From: Labyrinthula sp. Ha
Lineage: Eukaryota > Sar > Bigyra > Labyrinthulida > Labyrinthulaceae
Length of the DNA: 64,000 nt
NCBI GenBank assembly: GCA_015227615.1
Contig: JAALGZ010000001.1
Span: 2,914,001 to 2,978,000, forward strand
Reading direction: 5' to 3'
In this document: piece by piece, positions 47,662 through 59,197 of the stretch
Numbering within the stretch: position 1 is the stretch's first letter
Layout: each line of letters begins with the position of its first letter
Made by a program: the position numbers and the translations under genes
The notes under the pieces: generated by a model
Database searches by the model: none
What the model was told of the DNA's origin: nothing
Seen by the model: the letters and a program-made list of their open reading frames with translations, nothing else

Positions 47662-47915
47662 GAAGAGAAATGATGGCGTAGAATTCTTTCTTTTAACTAT
47701 TTCGTAAAGATTTTCTGAATATTAAAAAAATCAATTTAAGTCATAGCTTTGTTTCAGCTCACATTTTTTTTTGCGCTTTATTTTCTATAGTTAAGGGTTA
47801 AGAAAGAGATATATTTTTATTTGCTTTTTCTCTAAATAGTGTTTAAAGTTTTTGTCAACATATCGATATACCGATATAAAATGTCCTTTTATGACATACC
47901 TATAATTACATCGAA

Positions 47916-47961
47916 CCAATTAGACGTAGACATGAAGTCTGGCAGGAACCAATCAGATTGG
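47916..47961. promoter_or_regulatory. Cluster of three CCAAT/ATTGG boxes upstream of the bHLH gene
   Basis: CCAAT at 47916-47920 and 47949-47953 and ATTGG at 47957-47961 fall within 46 bp, ending 34 bp before the ATG. Three boxes in such a short span are unlikely to be noise even in AT-rich DNA. They fit NF-Y-type control. Confidence 0.5.
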
Positions 47962-47995
47962 GCGCAACAACATCAAAGGATTTCAGGAAGCTCAG

Positions 47996-48794
47996 ATGAC
48001 TGAAAAAAGCGACGCGAATTCACATAATAGGAGCGCTAGTTTATCCTATGGAGATGATTTATACAAGTATCAGATGGAGGAGTTTGATTTCATGAAAATA
48101 ACAGGTGCTCAGGGTAATACATGTTGCACTTTGTGAGTTTTTAGAACATCGACAAAGATTAAATTCAGAGACACTTTTTGAAGGCTTACCAAGTGCAACT
48201 GGCGCGAAAAAAAAGCGTAAGGCAGAAGACTCAGATGGAATGTCTAATAGAATGAAAAAATGTTTGAGAGAGAAGCAAAGAAGGGCGGAGTTGAACAATG
48301 CGTTTGGGCAACTGAGCAAGACGTTGGGTTTGTCTGGTAGAACAGAGAAAACGGTTCTACTCAAAACCGCCGATCAAACAATTGAAAATCTGCGAGCTCA
48401 GGTTGACAAGCTTCAGCATCAGCTCACTTTGGCTGCGGTGTATCCAAACCAGAAACATTTGATTGCTAAGGAAAACTCTATACGTGAACCTCAAGGATTT
48501 GGTTTCCCTCCACTTTCCTCACCTATAAGAAAGGATTCGTATTCTAAGTTCCAGTTACCTGAAATTCCTACTTTTAGTGCCTCATGCAAGATAGATTCTC
48601 TTCCTCCTATTCTTCCAAAGGTAGAAGAGGAAAGTTCTAGTGAAAACGCATTGAAGGAAATGAAACAGTTGGTTAGCAAAGTAGAGAATTTATATAAGTT
48701 GCAGGTAGAAAAGGCTAAGAGAGCAAAACATAACCCTTGTTCACCAGATACTGAAATTGATGAATCAGCGGCAGCTTTCCCTCAGTGTGCATAG
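47996..48794 (+). CDS. bHLH transcription factor, two exons with a 31-nt intron
   Basis: The CDS is join(47996..48113,48145..48794), 255 aa. The first exon encodes an acidic, Tyr-rich head (DDLYKYQMEEFDFMK). A 31-nt GT-AG intron at 48114-48144 follows, and splicing joins ITGAQ to EHRQRLNSETLFEG in frame. Without it both frames are blocked. The bHLH domain covers about residues 75-135: basic region NRMKKCLREKQRRAELN with the Glu and the Arg pair that contact an E-box-like site, helix 1 and loop to GLSGRTEKTVLL, helix 2 LLKTADQTIENLRAQVDKLQ running on as a short leucine zipper. The C-terminal 110 residues are Pro/Ser-rich with a second short helix. It is a presumed nuclear dimeric DNA-binding regulator; target genes are unknown. 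Confidence 0.85.
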
Positions 48795-51700
48795 TGAAAA
48801 TATTACTGAACATCAACACAGTTTTGGCGAAGTCACATGACACAAGTTAAACTAAATAAATTTTAACCTCAAGGGATGAAGCACTTATTTAGACTTCGGA
48901 AAGAAATTAATTTGTCTTGATTTGACTCATACAAGAAACATTCACATCCTACCTTCGTCTCTTGATGTTAAGGAATATGGCAGAAATGTTGGTAACGTAT
49001 TCGTACAGAAAAATAGGGACATTAGAAAGTAAGAGACAAAAATTTACCAAAAATCTGAGCGAACGAAACCCCTATGTAATGTGTTCACAAGTATAAACTG
49101 TTTCTTCGAAACTAATTTTGATCTAAAATAGATGCCTTTTGTAACTACATGTGTTCTCTCGATGGAACGCCTTTGTTCTAGAGCATTTGCCCTCCTTTTT
49201 AAGTAAGTACTGTAGTAGAACTACTAGGTCCAGTATACATGCTTGTTAAGGAAAATTCAAAAGTTCTATAGTCTTACCTGGCAAAAATATCTTTCTTCTA
49301 CAGCATTTAACTTTCGGTGTCTGGATGGCTGCTACAGTCGATGTTGGCAACTCAAGTAGCCTTTAGTCAATATCAGTTAAGAATGAGTTTATAGTATGTG
49401 TTTCATATAAAAAGGTTATTATTGTATCTTAGTAGTTAATTGATAGTTTGCGCAGAATATGTATTAAGTTGTAACTTTTAAATCTATATATTCTACATCT
49501 TTTAGTGCAACGTTTACCCATCAAATTTTTTAAGTATTAAGAAACTTGAATCCTAACTTTATGAAGAGGATTTATTTTTAGTAATGTGTTGAACTAGCAA
49601 AAAAATGCAGTCGTATAAAATGAACTATAGAACCAAAAAATATAGAAAAGCATAAATAAATTTTCAGGTACATGTAACTAAATCTATGCTATTAAGGTTT
49701 ATTCTTTGAAACTAGTTGGAGCTATCAGCTGTACTAAGGATGAATCAGTTGGATAGCTTGCCCGGCTTTGTATACTAAATGGAAATTCATTCACTGTGCA
49801 AATGAAATTAAATTAGAAACAGGAAGCAAGAATGTAATTGAGATCAGAAGGCGCTTACTAAGATAGTTTAACAGCATTATAGAAGAAAAAAAGGAAATTG
49901 CTTTTTGCCACTGAGTGCCCATAAAAAGGGGAATAGCAGTGAAGCTCTAGATTGAGAGAAGATGCGAGGTCTAGCCGACTCTAAACGCAATGAATGATAA
50001 CCAAAAGTTTAAAATTACATATTTTGCTTAAGTGCCTAGCACTTTTTCAAGTTAAGCACCTAGGTTTTTTTAATTTATTGCCCAATTCTTTGCTATTATG
50101 CGAAATTCACTGATGCGCTATATCAAGCTAAATGAATACCTTTGTAGATCTCCGTATCAGTTCATTTGTAGAGTGTTTTGATATGGTGATTGAGATCGGT
50201 ACGAAGTACATTACGGTTCCTATCAAAACGCTAGAATCCCTGAACTCTAACTTGATTCCTTACGCTCTATTTTCAAAATCTGGGCCCTTAAGTCTGGCCT
50301 TTAGGAGTGAGTATCCACACATTCTTTCACTATGAGAAGAACTTGTTTTGGCAATTCAGATTTACAGGTACTACAAACATCTCATTTGTAACGACCAATT
50401 CTACTTCTTCCATGTTACAGCAGGAAAAATTTGAGTTTGGATAGACTCATGATCAGAGCTTGAACCAAGGTTTTACTAACCTTAAGAGAGTAAGCAAGAG
50501 TCTCTTGACCACACCATTTCATTACCGACGCTATTCATGATATTCTAAATAATAATTTGATCAACCGAAAGGGGTTAGTGTAACATAGACAAGAGAAAAA
50601 TTGATAATATCCTGGAAGATGTCGGGAGTCGTAAACCTGAAAACAGACTATGCTCATGCCAGTAAATCGTAAGGGGTATCTTTAATTTTTCGGAAGTATT
50701 CAATACAACTAATATCAATCTGGTGGAGCTGGGAAACCTTCCTCAAATCCAATAAGAACATTAGTTGTCACAAATCAAATATGTAGATAGTCTTGGCAAA
50801 CTAGAAATGACCAAATTATCACTCTAACACCAAGAAACATGTATAAGGAAACAGTAAAGCCAACGACTAAGGATCCACCAATTCACCAGCCTATTGAATG
50901 TTCTTTCAGCATATAATCCAAACTTCAAATAAGAAAAGGTTGAAGTTTCGCTAGGAAAACGGTCGAAAGAAACACCAGTGCTCTGGATGTTCCAATATCA
51001 TCCAAGGAACGGTGCAACCAATGGAGAGTGAAAACAAAACAAGGTTATTAGAATTGAGTAAGCTCAGGTACATGGTGAGTGTTATAGGAAGGGGTAACGT
51101 TTGAAAGAATTTTATCAAAATCCAAAGGATATTTTTAAGATATTTGAGCATTGTTATTATTTTTTGAGCCTTGGTGCTCACCCCATGATATTCAGAGTAC
51201 AACGCCAAAAGGTCGTATCGTTCATATATTTTTTAATTTATTTTGCACCGTGGAGAATCTAGGTAACATGAGCAACATGGCCACGAGAATTTAGGGAACA
51301 GACGGGGTCAGAAAGTTTTCTATGGAATTGGTGCTGTCTTGAGCGCTTTGCTGGAGCAACCTGTTAAAATAGAAAAGCGGCTAATACACCCACAATATGT
51401 TCTCATAAATCTACAGTTCAGCTATAATAACTGTTCCAGTGGCTCAATTAGCAAAATGATACATAGGAAGGTGTAATAATATGAGTTCGGGGCCCCTGAA
51501 TCGAAGAAGTGTAACGATGCGACTGTTGAACACAGCAAAGTGTGCGATAGCAGAAATAGTACCAAAAAGCTGAACACATCAAAATTCTAAAATAGATAGA
51601 ACATGTGGAAAAATTTTCAAGAGTGACTTATAATGAAATCAAACCTAACTCAAAATGCCTGGAAAAAATATATATAACCATCAGATATAGTGCACTACAA

Positions 51701-54648
51701 AATACCGTAACTAGTATGATAGCTTATGATAGTATCAAAAGGTAGCCTTAGTTGTAAAATCTTAGCAAGTATGAAGAATATTTAGACTTCAGGATATTTA
51801 ATTCATGGTTTATGTGCAGTCGTATCTCATAGTCTTTACTTACGAAGGAAGAAGTCCTTGTAGACCATTTATGTTTATTAACCTTACAATAAATATATAA
51901 AGTTTCTTTAGTTTCAGGACTCAAAATGATGATCTTTCAAGTTTAACTCTTATATTAAGCTTCTTCTACCAAATAGGCATTTTATGTGTTCGAAATACCT
52001 GAGTTTTAGCTGGTGTAAGAGACAGCTCATTGAATTTCTACTGGTCTTGTGTTTAGCTATCTTGTTCATACTTATGTCGCCTGTTTGCGTGTATTCCCCA
52101 AATTCCATTGTTCAGTCCCGAACAAAGTTTAAACACATATTTTTTTTGTGTAATTAATGGTCATAGTTCAATATATATATGGTTTCGGTGGATGGTACAT
52201 TCATAGACGTCCACGACAGTTGTAAACAACTCTATCGCATATAATTTGCAGGCTTTAGATTATCATTATTTCATGTTCTCTGCATTGTTATAGCCTTGAG
52301 TGCTGTGCAGTTTAGACGGTCTCTTATGTTTATTTAAAGCTATATTTTCATTACTAAACCCAAGTTGATGTAAAGTTTAGGGAAGGATATATATGCTATA
52401 AAAATTGTTATAACGTATTGCTTGCACCCGGCATTCTAATGGAAAGAACCTGAATATAAAAACATTTTCTAAAACTATGTTTGAACCTTTAATTCTTGAG
52501 CTAAAGCGTAATTTTAGTTATCCAAATGGTTTTCAAGGTAGTTTTCTTTCAACAACTATAATGTGTTGGATAACCTGCTCATTTACGTTCTTATAGTTTA
52601 TATTTATTTGATTTCTAATTTAAATGTTGCCTTTCATACCTAGTTATTTTGGAAGAAGTGTGTAACTATTAACAAACTTTAACTTCCTCTTTACAATCAG
52701 CTTAGTTTGCATGAGAATGTCTCGAGAATTTGCAATTTTGACTTTGAGTTTCTTTTAATTTGTGACAATAGTTTTTTGAGACAGCGCTACTAAATTAGAG
52801 AACAAAAATATTACCTGTCCAGGGTAGAAAGTACCAATTGCTCTTACAGTTTAACGCTTTAGAACAACTGCTATTATTGTGTCTATATACCTGGTGTTCA
52901 AGCTGTTAGAAAAATTTAGTGAAAGAGGTTAGGGTTATACTATGCTGCTGTCGTATTAATCATGTGTTTTTCCTCATGGAAACAATTCTTAAGATCCTGC
53001 TACTAAGCATCTGTCAACATTAATTCAGATGTATTGTATGGAGGCTACTGTATTAACAGATTACCTTTTTCAATAAACATAGCTTTTCATGTGATCGCAT
53101 TACTGAGAAACCCAAGGTGATATTTTTTAAATCTAGATTGCGCCAACTTGCGGTATCCATCTTAAAAGATACACAGCAAAGGTCGTATAAAAATCCCCGA
53201 GTGATACTTAGTCAAGAGCCTTTTTAATTAGCTAAGTGCATTTTCCGGTAATGATCACGAGTTTTTAGAGCAACCCACTATTTCTGACGAAGCATAGACA
53301 CCATGGAAAACTTACTTGATAGATTTTCTCCCTTACCAGCCTATACAGCTGTTTTCTTTTTACACCTGTGTGGACATTAGTGGCTCTCTTCATTAAGTGC
53401 ATCTTTTTTCAAATTGTATGATTCTTTAAAACCTGGAATTTCTGTGCGAGATTTCACGAACGAAATTTTCAATGAAAGTAGAAAACAGTATACTTATTAT
53501 GTCGACGTATTGCATTCTGAATATATCGGGTAAGTCCTTAAGGTTTTTTTAAATCCTCATGAGACCTTTCGTACTTTCTTGTACCCATTAGAACTGACGG
53601 GTTACAGAGCGATCCTAATCCAATTGCCTGAACTCCACTTTCAAGTCGTTTCTCTGTACTGTAAATATTTACAAATGAATATTGCAGCACAATTTCCTTT
53701 CAATTCATTAACCTTATGGGTACTTTGGCCCAGGAATGTATAAAACTTATTTGCCTGAAGTGAACTCTACAAGCCATGAATATAGCTAAAGGGAAGGTAA
53801 GGAACATTTACTCATCTCACTCTTATTTAGATAAGGAGATCTTAGGGATATTGCGGAAAGATTTAAGAAAGTGTTAGATAATCAATCTAAGCTTAAGGCT
53901 ATCTTCATCATTTGAATGAATCCAAGACAGCCTCCTGATCCTGGGTAACGGGAAAAAAGGTGGCGTCATTGAGGAGTCTTAGGGGACTCTTGACGAATTG
54001 AATGATAATTTCTGAAGTTTTCAGCAGAAGTTTTATGGATCTTATGAAAATAATTGAGAATCATCAAAGCATGTAAAACTGGCTTGAACTGAGTTTTATG
54101 CTTTGGAACTCCTCAATGTGTGGGTATCTTCACTCTCTGTACCCCGAAGTGGGTTTCATAGCACTAGCAAGGTAGCATTAAGGGTTAAAAACATTTTTTT
54201 CTTTTTAATTAAATCTAGAAGGGGTAATTCCAGTGTCTGTGCAAGGTCTGAAGTTTCAAAAAATTCTTTAAGAAAAGAAGAACCAGACAAGTAGTACCAG
54301 TTTCTTAAACCTAAGACTTGAAGATTCGCTTAATTCTGTTGAAGTAAACACTAGTTCAGCAGAAAGTTATTAAGATGAATTGGATGACAATAACTTTGGG
54401 GTTTTTACAATTCTGTTAAACCTTAGAGCAGCCTCCTCAAAACCACCAACCCATGACTTTTTGACTCGACCAAGTATTATTATTGTTCTAGTGTTATATT
54501 TCTGCTTCTGCATAAGCAGCTGGAATTTTGAAATGCCCAAAACAGACACTTATGATCTTCACCGAAACTATCTGTTCCATCGGGAAAAACAAGTTGAAAA
54601 TCATAGTGCAAATCTACTTTATACAAACACGATAAAACAAGAAATAAA
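48795..54648. other. 5.9-kb gene desert
   Basis: No supported gene. Frames at 50132-50335, 50951-51208 and 54380-54793 have no recognisable domain; the last overlaps the start of the following gene in another frame. No repeat family or RNA gene was seen. Confidence 0.5.
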
Positions 54649-55164
54649 ATGTCAGCTGATGATTTTGAATGTTACCTTTACTTCGACCCCACCTCTGGAG
54701 GCACTCTATTCTCGGAATACTCAAAAACGCCGATTGACAACGCGCTTGCGAGTTATAAACCAGCAAAAGGAGTTCTTCGACCTTATCACATAAAGAAAAA
54801 CACCCGTCAGGAAATTGCAAAAAACTTCAACGCCTCCAGGAAACAAGATTTTTACAGAGGATATGCTAAATTTTTTAAAAATGCTTCATCTGTCTCGTCC
54901 AAAGAAGAAAGCGCTACTGCTGTTAATTACGTTACACACGGTGGTACAGAAGTAAACGTGTTAGTGCTATATTTGACACACGAAAACGAAATTGTTATTC
55001 CTGCAGAGGGTGAAAATGTTGAGTTGAAAGGAATGAGAGCAGTTGCTGTTATCAATAGGGATAGTTTGGCTGAGTTGTATGAGGGAGTCAAGACTATGGA
55101 TACAGCGAAGTTCATCCGTACTGCGGAAGCAAGGTTTGCTGCTCTTGTTCTTACAGCGAGGTAG
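54649..55164 (+). CDS. Uncharacterised 171-aa protein
   Basis: I do not recognise this family. The protein is compact, without membrane segment or signal peptide. The first half is basic and aromatic (KPAKGVLRPYHIKKNTRQ, KQDFYRGYAKFFKN). The second half reads like a small alpha/beta domain with alternating hydrophobic strands (EVNVLVLYLTHENEIVIPAEG, MRAVAVINRDSLAELYEG) and ends in a helix (FIRTAEARFAALVL). Codon use and composition resemble its neighbours, so it is very likely a real gene. The ATG follows an A-rich leader (-3 is A). It is convergent with the KEN-box gene, 68 bp between stops. Confidence 0.65.
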   Translation: MSADDFECYLYFDPTSGGTLFSEYSKTPIDNALASYKPAKGVLRPYHIKKNTRQEIAKNFNASRKQDFYRGYAKFFKNASSVSSKEESATAVNYVTHGGTEVNVLVLYLTHENEIVIPAEGENVELKGMRAVAVINRDSLAELYEGVKTMDTAKFIRTAEARFAALVLTAR

Positions 55165-55232
55165 TTCATGTATATGGAGTTTTCTTATGAAGTTTTAAGT
55201 AAATTGTCATATTTGTTTGATGTTACGTCATT

Positions 55233-55487
55233 CTATAATATCGTCTCAAAGTAGAGCCTAGGAGTGAATACAGGGATTCTTACCCCATTTTTTTCTTTAG
55301 TTGGCAGCTCATCTACTCTACAATTGTTCACTAACTTCTCAGCGATGAAGGGATCATAATTTTCTTTGTTTCCAGGCTCGTGTTGACTATTCTTTCGCTG
55401 CTTTTTTCTCCCCCGTCTTCTCCTTCTTATCGCATCTAAGTGGCGTCTGTGAGATCTATCTTCAAGATCTTTCTCAAAATTCTTCAT
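55233..55487 (-). CDS. Small basic protein with a KEN box
   Basis: An 84-aa frame. The N-terminal half is very basic (AIRRRRRGRKKQRKNS) and would act as a nuclear signal. It is followed by a perfect KEN box in the context GNKENYDPF, a degron read by the APC/C with Cdh1. An RxxL (RRHL) precedes it and could act as a D-box. A short cell-cycle-regulated nuclear protein is a reasonable guess but no family was recognised. A 26-nt GT-AG segment with a strong donor (GTAAGA), at about 55246-55271, would, if spliced, shorten the C-terminus to end in KEKNGALL, so the last residues are uncertain. It lies 86 bp downstream of LPCAT on the same strand. Confidence 0.5.
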   Translation of the reverse strand: MKNFEKDLEDRSHRRHLDAIRRRRRGRKKQRKNSQHEPGNKENYDPFIAEKLVNNCRVDELPTKEKNGVRIPVFTPRLYFETIL

Positions 55488-55573
55488 CTCAAAAAATAAA
55501 CGGTTAAAAACTAGAAAAATAAAAAGTTTTCACTTTATTTTTTTAAAGCTCTAACAAAACAATATCCACCAGT

Positions 55574-56983
55574 TTAGTATAGTTCATCCAATACTTTCAA
55601 CATAAGTCTCTTGAAGCTAATTCCAGTCTTTAAATCTGAAAGAACTTCATCTGAGTGTCCCTCAAAAGCAGCAAGAGTCTCTTGGAATCTTTCTTTTTCC
55701 TCAACGTATTCCTCTCCATTTAAAAACTTTACACAAGAAGTTCTCCCCTTTTCAGAAAAGAAATTCGCAACGCCTTCTTCCAAAAGCTTTCTTTTTCCAG
55801 CAACCACACTCACGAAGCAGTACAAGAGCCCTTGAATTTGTTTCAATAACACCTTCTTTTCTTTTGAACCAATAACTTCAAAATGCTCACAAACTTCTTC
55901 AAAGTAAAAATCCAACAACTTTGCAGGATCAATACTTTTACCAACTTTAGATTTTGAGCATAAAAGAGCCAACCCACGATCAACATAAGCTCCTTTACAC
56001 ATAGGTAATCCCAGTGATTTTGACATTACCCCTCTTACATTTTCTCTAAATAAAACTTCATCCTTCTTCTCTTCTTCCGAAGGTGTGTATACAGGCATAA
56101 AATCCACTTCAACTTTATGAGTCAGCTAAAATCTAACATAGAAAAAGAAACATACTTGACTAAGTGATCTATAGAATATCAATATCCTTTTTCCAGATCC
56201 AGAACACCAAGCTACTTCCTTATCATACTTGATCAAAGCTGGTTGCACACTAAGTCCAGGACGAAATGCGCCATTGCTAAAATTTAACAACGCAGTTTTA
56301 TTTGAGCATGTTCCTTCTGGAAAAAGCAAAATTTGTTGTTTATACACATTTGCATTCATAGCTCGTTCTTTAAGAATGCTCCCGGTACTCGATCGAGACT
56401 TCGAGTCATCCCGATCCACAAAAATAAGCCTCGAGTATAACTTATCTTGGAGAAATTTTGGAAGGAAAGGCTTTGAAATGAAAGCAACGAGAGTTTCTCC
56501 AGTGGCTTCAGTCATAACAACAGAGTCTAGAAAGCTTGTATGAGGTCCAATAACAATAATTCCTGCTTCTGAGGGCTCAGCTTGTGCGCCTTTAACAACA
56601 ATTTGAACACCGAGGATTTTGCAGTAAAAGTAGGAAAAGAGAGTTTTTAGAGATCGGTGTTTTCCGAGCTCATCGTCAGTGTATCCCCTGTTAGGAGTAT
56701 GCTTTGGTGCGGATACGATGTAGGATATCACTTGTAGAAGAAAGATGAAAGTTAGCAATGCAACTCGGATAAACACCAGTGGCAACATCATCAACTCTTC
56801 GTTGGTAAGAGGTCTATTATCTGCCTGGAAAGCGTTTCTTGCAAGAAATTTCACTCTTTGTCTTACCTCCTTTGATGTCTTTGTTTCTTTGGGGGACACT
56901 CTGTTCGCTGCTGAGTTATAAAGTCCTTCAGCTATTTCGGATGATATTGATGCTTTGCTTGTGATTGAAAATCTTCCTGCCAT
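55574..56983 (-). CDS. Lysophospholipid acyltransferase (LPCAT/LPEAT type), two exons with a 30-nt intron
   Basis: The CDS is complement(join(55574..56125,56156..56983)), 459 aa. A soluble N-terminus leads to a hydrophobic segment at about 66-90. The PlsC-type acyltransferase domain has the catalytic HX4D as GPHTSFLD (H148, D153) and the substrate block FPEGTCSN (221-228) followed by NFSNGAFRPG, the form typical of LPCAT1/2 and plant LPEAT. A 30-nt GT-AG intron at 56126-56155 separates RSLSQ from LTHKVEVDFMPVYTPSEEEK, a block expected right there in relatives (V-E-V...PVYTPSEEEK). Splicing turns two separate frames into one enzyme. It adds a fatty acid from acyl-CoA to lysophosphatidylcholine or -ethanolamine at the ER. 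The usual C-terminal EF hands are not evident. The ATG is at 56983 because the frame above starts with TTG. Confidence 0.9.
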
Positions 56984-57615
56984 TGTTTTTAAAAACTTCA
57001 GTGTTAGCAATACTTCTTTTTCACGGCGGTAACTTGCCTTCTACTCCCAGTTTGTTCAGCGTTATCTACGGTTTTGCGCTTTACCGGTATCAGTTTTGGG
57101 CATTTTTTCCTTTTAGCACAATCTGGAATTACCACAGTCATTTAAGAGTAAAAAAATCTAGAAAGGCTCTAATCCGAAGGAAGACTTGCACGTTCTGGCC
57201 AACAGGAAGAATACGTCATGGGCTCAATATAGTTTGTTTCAATTTAACTGCCGGTTGCTATTGTAAGTATTTAAAAGCTGAATCTAGGATCACCTACCTT
57301 AAATTTGAAGCGCAAACCATAGTTTATAAAAGTGAAGTAACGACAAAAAAAAAAGAGTAATGTTCCAGTGATAAGAAAAAGTGTACCATTTATATATGTA
57401 TGCACGCTAGTTAACTACTTAGAATAAAATTTCTTAAAGAATGATATCAACCTTCATCAAGTTTAACTATCCCTTCAACAGCTTAGTTATGCGAGTGTAA
57501 TTGAAAAAAACAAAATTTCCTAAGTCCTGACAATGATACTTAATCTATTTATCAGTACCTTTGAGTTATTAGTAAGTATTGAACACCAGGCATTATATGA
57601 CATCAATGATTATAA
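56984..57615. other. Intergenic, nothing recognised
   Basis: This is the 5' flank of LPCAT and the 3' flank of PCMT. A plus-strand open frame at 56965-57360 has no protein-like features. Confidence 0.5.
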
Positions 57616-58573
57616 TCAAGCACTATTAATTTGCGATTGGTAGTCTGTCAAAGGCACATAGCGAACAGATAGCAGGTTCTCTATATCCAAAGAGTCCTGA
57701 TTTCGGGTTATTTTGATAAATAACTGATCTTTTGAATCATCACTTATGGTAGTTTCCCGTAGAAGGCTTGAAAGAGAAATAGACACATTGGTTTCTTCAT
57801 TTTGAAATAACCCCAGATGTGATTCTACAGGAGCGATAAGGATTCCATTTTGGATTTTTAATTGACTAGCCAGAGCATAAAGAGTTTCCTTTTCCTTGAT
57901 GACAGCCCCTACATGTATGCAATCGAATGGTTGAAAATTCATTAAGCCTTTTCTTCCATCTTTATGGACTATCATCCAGTTATGATCTCCAAAGTTCTCG
58001 GGATGATAATTTTTTAAACTCTTATGAATACTGGCGATAGATTGTAATTGTAACTCCTCCACATGTTCTACACCATATACTTTACCTTCGTTGCCGACCA
58101 ATAAAGACAGGCACGCAACTAAGTAACCCGTACCGGAGCCAATGTCCAAAACCTTGTTCCCTTCTTCAATGTATTCATCCATAATTTCTTAAATATATGA
58201 AAGAATAGAATGTACCAAGGGCTGCAGCGTGCATATGCGGTGCGGATATTGTCGCTCCAAACCCAATATATACGGGTTTATCTGCATAAGGCGTTTCCTT
58301 CACGAAGTGTCCACGATCGATCTTAGCCATAACATCAGCTAAAATTAAAAAGAAAAATAACTTACAGATTCTATCTGATTTAATAATGTTGTACCGATTT
58401 AGACTTTTCACAAGCTGATGGTTTGACTCACTCTAAACGTAATTAGCGGGGGAAGGAGTTTACTGTAAAAGGTAACTGAAAAAGCTGAAAACTGGAAACA
58501 AGGGGGAAAATTAGCCTCAAAAACATAATTGTTTTATAATTTAACGGTTATTTACAGCTCCTGAGGAAAACAT
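57616..58573 (-). CDS. Protein-L-isoaspartate O-methyltransferase (PCMT), four exons with tiny introns
   Basis: The CDS is complement(join(57616..58187,58216..58338,58366..58432,58556..58573)), 259 aa. Exon 2 reads SESNHQLVKSLNRYNIIKSDRI. After a 27-nt intron (58339-58365) exon 3 gives DVMAKIDRGHFVKETPY and IGFGATISAPHMHAAALE. After a 28-nt intron (58188-58215) exon 4 gives EGNKVLDIGSGTGYL, the SAM-binding motif I, and the rest of the methyltransferase fold. The enzyme methylates abnormal isoaspartyl residues so that they can be repaired. These two introns are secure because each repairs a conserved block. Exon 1 (six codons, MFSSGA) and the 123-nt first intron (58433-58555) are my inference: an in-frame stop precedes SESNH, and this is the nearest ATG with matching phase and GT-AG ends. 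The gene is divergent from ESF2, 140 bp apart. Confidence 0.88.
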
Positions 58574-58713
58574 TTTCCGTAATTTGTAAATTATCTTCGA
58601 AGTGTTCCTGCTTTGGTTCATCTACAAAGTCCAGCTAATCTTAGCTACTTCCATACTAGACTTCTTCGCAGAAAAGCCGAGGCTAACCAGCTATTGTGTC
58701 CAAAAAAGTCATT

Positions 58714-59175
58714 ATGGAAAATTTGAAGAAGAGCACCACTGGAAAACGAGGACTTGTCTATTTGGGCAGTATTCCTGCTTATATGCCCCCATTTCAACTT
58801 AAGCGCCACTTTGAAGCAGAATGTTCCCATGGAGGAGTAGAGAGAATGCATTTGGTGCCTGCTCCTAAGAAGACAAAAAAAAATGCTGAGAAGTCAACTA
58901 ACAACAAGTTCAAGGCGGGATTGTTCATTGAGGGGTGGATAGAGTTTACAAACAAAAAAGATGCCAAAAGTGTCGCCTTTGCACTTAATGGACAGGAAGT
59001 GGGTGGAAACCGACGTTCCAGGCACTATCATTCTCTTTGGAACGTAAAATATTTGAGTGGATTTACTTGGGATCATTTAATGAAAACTCGTGATATAGAA
59101 AAATCAACTAGAGCACAAAGGATAAGGAAAGCAATATCTAAAGCAAGAAAAGAAAATGATAAATTCATTCAATAA
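58714..59175 (+). CDS. ESF2/ABT1-like RNA-binding ribosome-biogenesis factor
   Basis: A 153-aa protein with a single RRM-like domain of the ESF2/ABT1 family. The beta-1 strand is GLVYLGSIPAYMPPFQLK, then a Lys-rich loop, then FIEGWIEFTNKKDAKSVA and the characteristic GGNRRSRHYHSLWNVKYLSG with FTWDHL. The C-terminal helix is basic (RAQRIRKAISKARKEN). Yeast Esf2 joins the early 90S particle and stimulates the helicase Dbp8 in 18S rRNA maturation; nucleolar action is inferred from the family. The protein is shorter than most relatives, which have an acidic N-terminal extension. The frame extends upstream only to a GTG, so the ATG at 58714 is used; a missed upstream exon is possible. It is convergent with BEM46, 22 bp between stops. 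Confidence 0.85.
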   Translation: MENLKKSTTGKRGLVYLGSIPAYMPPFQLKRHFEAECSHGGVERMHLVPAPKKTKKNAEKSTNNKFKAGLFIEGWIEFTNKKDAKSVAFALNGQEVGGNRRSRHYHSLWNVKYLSGFTWDHLMKTRDIEKSTRAQRIRKAISKARKENDKFIQ

Positions 59176-59197
59176 TACTTTTTGATTTCCTATGTAC

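Noticed and set aside
54380-54793. A 137-aa plus-strand frame before the orphan gene
   Set aside because: It overlaps the start of a better gene in another frame and shows no domain; the composition is random.
55574-56107. A stand-alone 177-aa protein beginning at an internal Met
   Set aside because: It is the second exon of LPCAT/LPEAT; the conserved PVYTPSEEEK block continues the acyltransferase.
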